Shown here in pieces: positions 7,529 through 11,058 of a DNA stretch of 11,058 bases. The stretch lies in the NCBI GenBank assembly GCA_002404095.1, contig DHJA01000013.1, positions 1 through 11,058 of the forward strand, in the 5' to 3' direction. Below the pieces are notes generated by a model that was not told the origin of the DNA, did not search any database, and was given only the letters and a program-made list of their open reading frames with translations. Each line of letters starts with the position of its first letter. Position 1 is the stretch's first letter. The translations under genes and the position numbers were made by a program. This DNA is from Planctomycetaceae bacterium UBA4732 (GTDB lineage: Bacteria > Planctomycetota > Planctomycetia > Gemmatales > Gemmataceae).

Positions 7529-7846
7529 ATGCGGTTCATTGAGACGCCGATCTTTACTCGGATCATCGTGGCGCTGCTCGACGACGCGGGATACCTGTCC
7601 TTGCAGCTTGCCCTCCTTCAGCGGCCTAATCTTGGAGCGGTAATTCCGCACGGCGGCGGCTTGCGTAAGGCGCGTTGGCCGCTTCCAGGTCGGGGCAAGC
7701 GCGGCGGCCTCCGTATCGTCTACTTCTGGGACGAGACGAGCGAGACCTTCTACATGCTCTACGCCTATCCGAAGAATGAGCAGGAGAACCTCACCGCTGG
7801 GCAACTTCGCACCCTGAGCCGCCTTGTTCGGGAGGAGTTCGGATGA
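7529..7846 (+). CDS. Type II toxin, RelE/HigB superfamily
   Basis: 105 residues, typical for RelE/ParE-fold toxins, which inhibit translation as ribosome-dependent mRNA interferases (family knowledge). The N-terminus MRFIETPIFTRIIVALLDDA and the core GLRKARWPLPGRGKRGGLR followed by IVYFWDETSETFYMLYAYPK are the hallmarks of the subgroup annotated as RelE/HigB with an XRE antitoxin. The basic GRGKRGG.R patch (about 54-62) and the MLYAY.KNEQENLT strand and helix start (76-89) supply the likely RNA-contact residues. The frame is intact, with no truncation. The toxin comes first and overlaps the antitoxin by four bases, the HigBA-like order. The ATG at 7529 is supported by the well-placed -10 and the family N-terminus; there is no Shine-Dalgarno site. 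Confidence 0.92.
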   Translation: MRFIETPIFTRIIVALLDDAGYLSLQLALLQRPNLGAVIPHGGGLRKARWPLPGRGKRGGLRIVYFWDETSETFYMLYAYPKNEQENLTAGQLRTLSRLVREEFG

Positions 7847-8133
7847 AAAAGCAGGACTTCGAGAATCTGGTCGAGAGCGTCCATCAGGCAGGCCGCATCC
7901 GCCGTGGGGAGGCGAAAGCGAGCCGCGTGACGGTGTTCGACCCGGTGGACGTGAAGGCCGTTCGGCTGCGTCTGGGCAAGTCGCAATCGGAATTCGCGCG
8001 CATGATCGGGGTAAGCGCCTCGACGTTGCAGAACTGGGAACAGGGCCGGCGCCGCCCGGAGGGACCGGCCCGCGCTCTGCTCCGGGTCGCGGCGGCGAAT
8101 CCCGAGGCGGTGGCGTCAGCGTTGGCGAATTAG
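7843..8133 (+). CDS. Type II antitoxin with XRE-type helix-turn-helix
   Basis: 96 residues. The N-terminal half (MKKQDFENLVESVHQAGRIR, then RGEAKASRVTVFDPVDVKAV) is the usual toxin-contacting extension of this family. The C-terminal half is an HTH: RLRLGKSQSEFARMIGVSAS then TLQNWEQGRRRPEGPARALL, recognition helix near residues 58-68. It should neutralise the RelE-like toxin and repress the operon. Its ATG lies inside the toxin stop (ATGA overlap), with GGAGGA at 7831-7836 six bases upstream, a strong site that contrasts with the missing one for the toxin and would favour antitoxin synthesis. Its last 18 bases overlap the 3' end of an opposite-strand ORF. It belongs to a different HTH subgroup from the HigA-like segment at the left edge. 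Confidence 0.93.
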   Translation: MKKQDFENLVESVHQAGRIRRGEAKASRVTVFDPVDVKAVRLRLGKSQSEFARMIGVSASTLQNWEQGRRRPEGPARALLRVAAANPEAVASALAN

Positions 8134-8307
8134 CTTCCAAGGAGCGATACGATAAACCTGACTGTCCTCCAATACTCGCAGCTCCACTTGCTTTCCCTTC
8201 ATCTGGTAGCGGTATCTCCGCCCCGGTTCGAGATTCATTTGCTCCAATACCTGAACCAGGGGAATGCTCGCGGTTCCCCCATCTCCGATCGCAGTTATTG
8301 GCAACAC
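8116..8307 (-). CDS. Small AbrB-like protein (possible swapped-hairpin DNA-binding protein)
   Basis: 63 residues from GTG 8307, or slightly longer if an upstream start is used (frame open to TAA 8338-8340, with no better start codon). The sequence ITAIGDGGTASIP (4-16) followed by LEQMNLEPGRRYRY (21-34) and GKQVELRVLED (38-48) resembles the AbrB/MazE fold pattern: short strand, G, then I-P, helix, L-x-P-G-x-x, strand ending in V-x-L. This is by eye; AbrB domains are short and degenerate. A GGA lies nine bases upstream of GTG. It begins 36 bp after the stop of the solute-binding gene on the same strand, so it could be the last gene of that transcript, and it converges with and overlaps the antitoxin gene. 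It could also be a non-coding open frame or a gene remnant. Confidence 0.45.
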   Translation of the reverse strand: MLPITAIGDGGTASIPLVQVLEQMNLEPGRRYRYQMKGKQVELRVLEDSQVYRIAPWKLIRQR

Positions 8308-8343
8308 GCCATTTTGTCCGATTCCCTCAGCCGACTTTTACGC

Positions 8344-11058
8344 CTACTCCACTTTCAGCTTCCACCGTTCCACATCGGTGAAGACGCGCACCGGATCGAA
8401 CGGCAGGTCCACCTTCGGAATGTCCACTCGCTTGCTGACGGCCGATAGCGCGTCGAGCTGCCAGAGAGGAATAAACGGCATTTCGTCCTTGAGGAAGTTA
8501 TTGTGCAAAATGTGAGCAAACGTCTGCACCTCGGGAAAGTCGCGGCGCCGGCTTATGTCCCGGATCTGCGGAATGAGGTTGCCCGAATCGGCCCCGGTAT
8601 AACCCATGTAGTTGTGGCGGCCAGGACCGCCGCTCGGGTCGAGCAGCGGGCCGAGCCAATAGACGTCGTCCGGGAAATCGTAATGGTAGTAGGCGAGGTC
8701 GTAGTCGAACGTTGTTTCCACATCGTGCCGCAACTGCGCCGGCGACACGGCCACCGGCTTCAGCGTCACGTGGATCGCGTCGCGCACCTGTTCACATAGC
8801 GCATTCATGGCTTTTTCGACGGCCGGATCGCCCGCGGGGTATTTCAACGTCAGGCCGGAGTCGTGAACGCCATCTTTGCCGGCCTGGACCATGCTGGCCT
8901 TGGCCCTCTCGAGGTTGAACGGATCGAGGGTCGGCTTGTTGCCGTTCTTCGGCGTGAGGTCTGGGTTGCAGGCCCACGACTTGGCGGGATAGGGACCGTT
9001 CAACGGCTTGTGCAATTCCTGTCCCGGCGCCGCCCGAAAATCGTCGTTCAATAGCTTGTCGCGGTTGGCGGCGTAAGCCAGCGCGCGGCGGAAGGCGGCG
9101 TTCGCCAACACCGGATTGCGATGGTTTACCGCCAGAAAGTAGATTCTCCTGTTCGTGGAGGCAACCGGCAGCAGGACCATGTCGGCCGCAGCCTTCGCTT
9201 GCAGCGCGGCGGCCGCCTCCTTGGCGGTCAGGTCCAGCATCAGGTCGCAACGGCTGCTTCCCTTGACGTTCATTTCCGCGACGGCGTCCGTATAAAGGAT
9301 AAAATGGACCTCTTGAATACGCGGCAGCCCGGTTTTGCCGGGTCGGGTGCTGTAATACGGGTTGGCGGTGAACGCCACGCAGGGCCGGCCGTTGTCCTCG
9401 TGGATTTTGTCAGTGTAGACGAACGGCCCGCTGCCCAGCGGATGGGCCGCGAACGCCGCCGAGTCCGGCGCCGACCCTGACGGTACGACTTTGAAGTTCA
9501 TCAACGCCAAGGGATCGAGCCAGCCTTGGGGCAAGGTCAAGTTCACGCGCGACGCCTCGGTCACGTTCACGGGATCGAGCAGATCACCCCACACCGGCGG
9601 TCGAGAGGCTATCCTGCCCTCTTTGAACAGACCCACCGTATCGCGCACGTCGCCGGCTATTATTCGTTCGCCGTTGGACCAACGGCTGGTGGCGGCCAAT
9701 TGGAATTGTCGCCCGCGCGGCGTCATCTGCGGCGGCCCTTCCGCCAAACCCGGCTCCCATCGGCTGCCGCCGTCGCCGTCGGGGTGAAGTTTCACCAAGC
9801 TCTCGAACATCAATTCGACCGCGCGAAGGTCGGAGTCGCCCCTGGCCAAGGCTGGCGACATTTGCGATGGCAATTCGCGTACACCGACGCGCAGCGTCGG
9901 ATGTTCAATGTTCATCTTCAATTGGAGTTTTCGGATGTCCGGTTCGTTCGGCGCCGCGACCGCGGCCTCGTTCAACAGCTTGGCGATGTGGTCGTTCCCC
10001 TTCGGGCCATTCGCTTCCCATTCTTTTTTAGCTTCCGCGATCAGGTCGCGGGCCTGTTTGCGAAGCACTTCGCTGGAGTCGTCCAGCGCCTTATTGTCCG
10101 GGAACAGGTCTTCCATCAACCGCAGCCGTTTACGGGCTTCGGCCTTTTGCTTTTCGTCCGGCGCGTGCGTCAAAGCGGCATAGATCAAGCCGGCCAATGG
10201 CTTCGCGGCCTCATCCTGTTCCGCCGGCGCGGGATAGGTCGCGGCCAATCGCTTCGTCAGCGCGAAAGCCGGCTCCCAGTCGCGCGTCTCGACAAGGAGA
10301 TTCAATTCCTCCAAAAGGACGGCGAATAGTCTCTGTTTCAGCTTATCCTCGACGGCCTGCCAGGCGCCGCCGGCGCGAAGGCTGCGTTGCCGATCCGACT
10401 GAAGGCCCAGATATACCGTCGTCAGCACCTGCTCGGCGGCCACGTCCTGTTCATAGCGCGTCATCTGTTTGTCGGCGTCGCGGGCTGTTTCGTACTTTTC
10501 TTTAAGGAACGCATCCACCGCGGTAAGGGCAACTTCCTCGTAGGGCTTGATCGAGACGACGTGGGATTTTATTACCTTTTTCGGCTCGTCCGGAGTCCAC
10601 GAGTTGCGCGGATAGGGCGTGACCTTAAAGGGTTCCGTGATCGCTTCGGGGTTATCGTCGATGTGTTCCGGGATTGGCACGATGTTCTCTACGGAGCGGG
10701 GGTAGTTGCACGTCAAAACGTCGTGCGGAACGTCCAGCTCGTGGAAGAGATTCTGCACCGGAATTTTCTTGGCGTCCCGCGCGGCCTGCTTCAGATTAAC
10801 GGGGCGCGGCGCTGGTGAAGTGTTCGCCGCCGGCTCGCCGTCGGGAACCGTGACCTTGTGGTTTTTCACGGGCTGGGCGCCCGGCTCTTCGTCTTCCTGC
10901 GGCCGCGCCGGCTTGTCCGGCGTTTTGGCGGCCGGCGCCTCGGCTTTCGGCTTGGCGTCGGGGTCGCTTGCCAGAGAGAGGCCGGCGACGGCAAACAGGG
11001 TAAGCGTAAGAGAGACAACCAAAAGGCGAGCCGCCGGGTTTATCCCGGCGGGCCGGAC
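8344..11058 (-). CDS. Family 5 extracellular solute-binding protein with long N-terminal extension (5' end beyond window)
   Basis: At least 892 residues counted from TTG 11022. The C-terminal part, about 375-892, is a periplasmic peptide/nickel-type binding protein (SBP_bac_5): HPTLRVGV, ELMFESLVKLHPDGDG, WEPGLAEGPP, RWSNGERIIAGDVRDTVGLF, then AFRRALAYAANRDKLLN and the C-terminal DEMPFIPLWQLDA. These proteins deliver oligopeptides or similar ligands to ABC importers. Ahead lie a signal-like hydrophobic stretch (VVSLTLTLFAVAGLSLA), a Pro/Ala/Lys-rich linker (about 20-80) and a mostly alpha-helical region to about 370, possibly TPR-like; this is much longer than the usual 500-550 residue protein. 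No lipobox Cys is seen. The frame stays open to the window edge through VRPAGINPAARL, whose arginines would supply the missing positive n-region, so the real start is probably outside. No permease or ATPase genes are in view. Confidence 0.88.
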   Translation of the reverse strand, partial: VRPAGINPAARLLVVSLTLTLFAVAGLSLASDPDAKPKAEAPAAKTPDKPARPQEDEEPGAQPVKNHKVTVPDGEPAANTSPAPRPVNLKQAARDAKKIPVQNLFHELDVPHDVLTCNYPRSVENIVPIPEHIDDNPEAITEPFKVTPYPRNSWTPDEPKKVIKSHVVSIKPYEEVALTAVDAFLKEKYETARDADKQMTRYEQDVAAEQVLTTVYLGLQSDRQRSLRAGGAWQAVEDKLKQRLFAVLLEELNLLVETRDWEPAFALTKRLAATYPAPAEQDEAAKPLAGLIYAALTHAPDEKQKAEARKRLRLMEDLFPDNKALDDSSEVLRKQARDLIAEAKKEWEANGPKGNDHIAKLLNEAAVAAPNEPDIRKLQLKMNIEHPTLRVGVRELPSQMSPALARGDSDLRAVELMFESLVKLHPDGDGGSRWEPGLAEGPPQMTPRGRQFQLAATSRWSNGERIIAGDVRDTVGLFKEGRIASRPPVWGDLLDPVNVTEASRVNLTLPQGWLDPLALMNFKVVPSGSAPDSAAFAAHPLGSGPFVYTDKIHEDNGRPCVAFTANPYYSTRPGKTGLPRIQEVHFILYTDAVAEMNVKGSSRCDLMLDLTAKEAAAALQAKAAADMVLLPVASTNRRIYFLAVNHRNPVLANAAFRRALAYAANRDKLLNDDFRAAPGQELHKPLNGPYPAKSWACNPDLTPKNGNKPTLDPFNLERAKASMVQAGKDGVHDSGLTLKYPAGDPAVEKAMNALCEQVRDAIHVTLKPVAVSPAQLRHDVETTFDYDLAYYHYDFPDDVYWLGPLLDPSGGPGRHNYMGYTGADSGNLIPQIRDISRRRDFPEVQTFAHILHNNFLKDEMPFIPLWQLDALSAVSKRVDIPKVDLPFDPVRVFTDVERWKLKVE
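11031..11051. repeat. Perfect 8-bp GC hairpin at the start of the solute-binding gene
   Basis: CCGCCGGG (11031-11038) and CCCGGCGG (11044-11051) are exact reverse complements with a TTTAT loop. If translation began at TTG 11022 the hairpin would lie in the leader just upstream and hinder initiation. If the gene starts further upstream, it is a coding-sequence palindrome. Confidence 0.5.

Noticed and set aside
7352..8140. Minus-strand 262-residue frame across the toxin-antitoxin operon
   Set aside because: Proline/arginine-rich shadow opposite two well-supported genes and their promoter.
7824..8381. Plus-strand 185-residue frame overlapping the antitoxin
   Set aside because: Low-complexity Gly/Arg/Pro translation in a shifted frame of the antitoxin gene; no family features.
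9526..10329. Plus-strand 267-residue open frame
   Set aside because: Antisense to the solute-binding gene; composition is arginine and glutamine-rich with no domain pattern.
1..11058. CRISPR array, tRNA/rRNA gene or transposase
   Set aside because: I found no regularly spaced direct repeats, no cloverleaf-like sequence and no transposase motif on either strand by eye.

Overview
The window is GC-rich, densely coding DNA, probably from a planctomycete or a relative. This is inferred from the gene types: a secreted WD40 protein, a DUF58 plus BatD/DUF4381-like pair, a very long periplasmic substrate-binding protein with an N-terminal helical extension, and a standalone pyruvate phosphate dikinase. 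No rRNA or tRNA gene is visible, so the taxonomy is a guess from gene content and style.

Layout from left to right. Positions 1-341 (minus strand) hold the upstream part of an open frame running off the left edge. It joins a HigA-type helix-turn-helix antitoxin segment to a segment of a type IIG (Eco57I-like) DNA methylase; this looks like a chimeric remnant. Positions 458-4499 (plus) carry a secreted WD40-repeat protein, a DUF58/vWA protein and a one-pass membrane protein resembling BatD/DUF4381, the last two coupled by a strong ribosome binding site. A nested GC-rich inverted-repeat element at 4507-4596 fills the convergent gap before ppdK (4616-7339, minus), a complete pyruvate phosphate dikinase.

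A divergent intergenic region (7340-7528) separates ppdK from a toxin-first type II toxin-antitoxin operon (7529-8133, plus). That operon has a readable promoter with a 21-bp imperfect palindrome over its -10 side and a predicted start of transcription at the ATG, implying a leaderless mRNA. The antitoxin tail overlaps a convergent 63-residue ORF (8116-8307, minus) with AbrB-like sequence features. The window ends with a long minus-strand gene (8344 to the right edge) for a family 5 (oligopeptide/nickel type) extracellular solute-binding protein preceded by about 370 residues of Pro/Ala-rich and helical sequence; its true start probably lies beyond the window.

Functionally the window is a mix of central metabolism (PPDK), envelope genes (WD40, DUF58/BatD-like, solute-binding protein) and small mobile or defence-type pieces (toxin-antitoxin operon, antitoxin/methylase chimera, repeat element). 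I see no CRISPR array, transposase or obvious multi-gene novel system. The most unusual items are the chimera at the left edge, the AbrB-like mini-ORF convergent with the antitoxin, and the operator architecture of the toxin operon.
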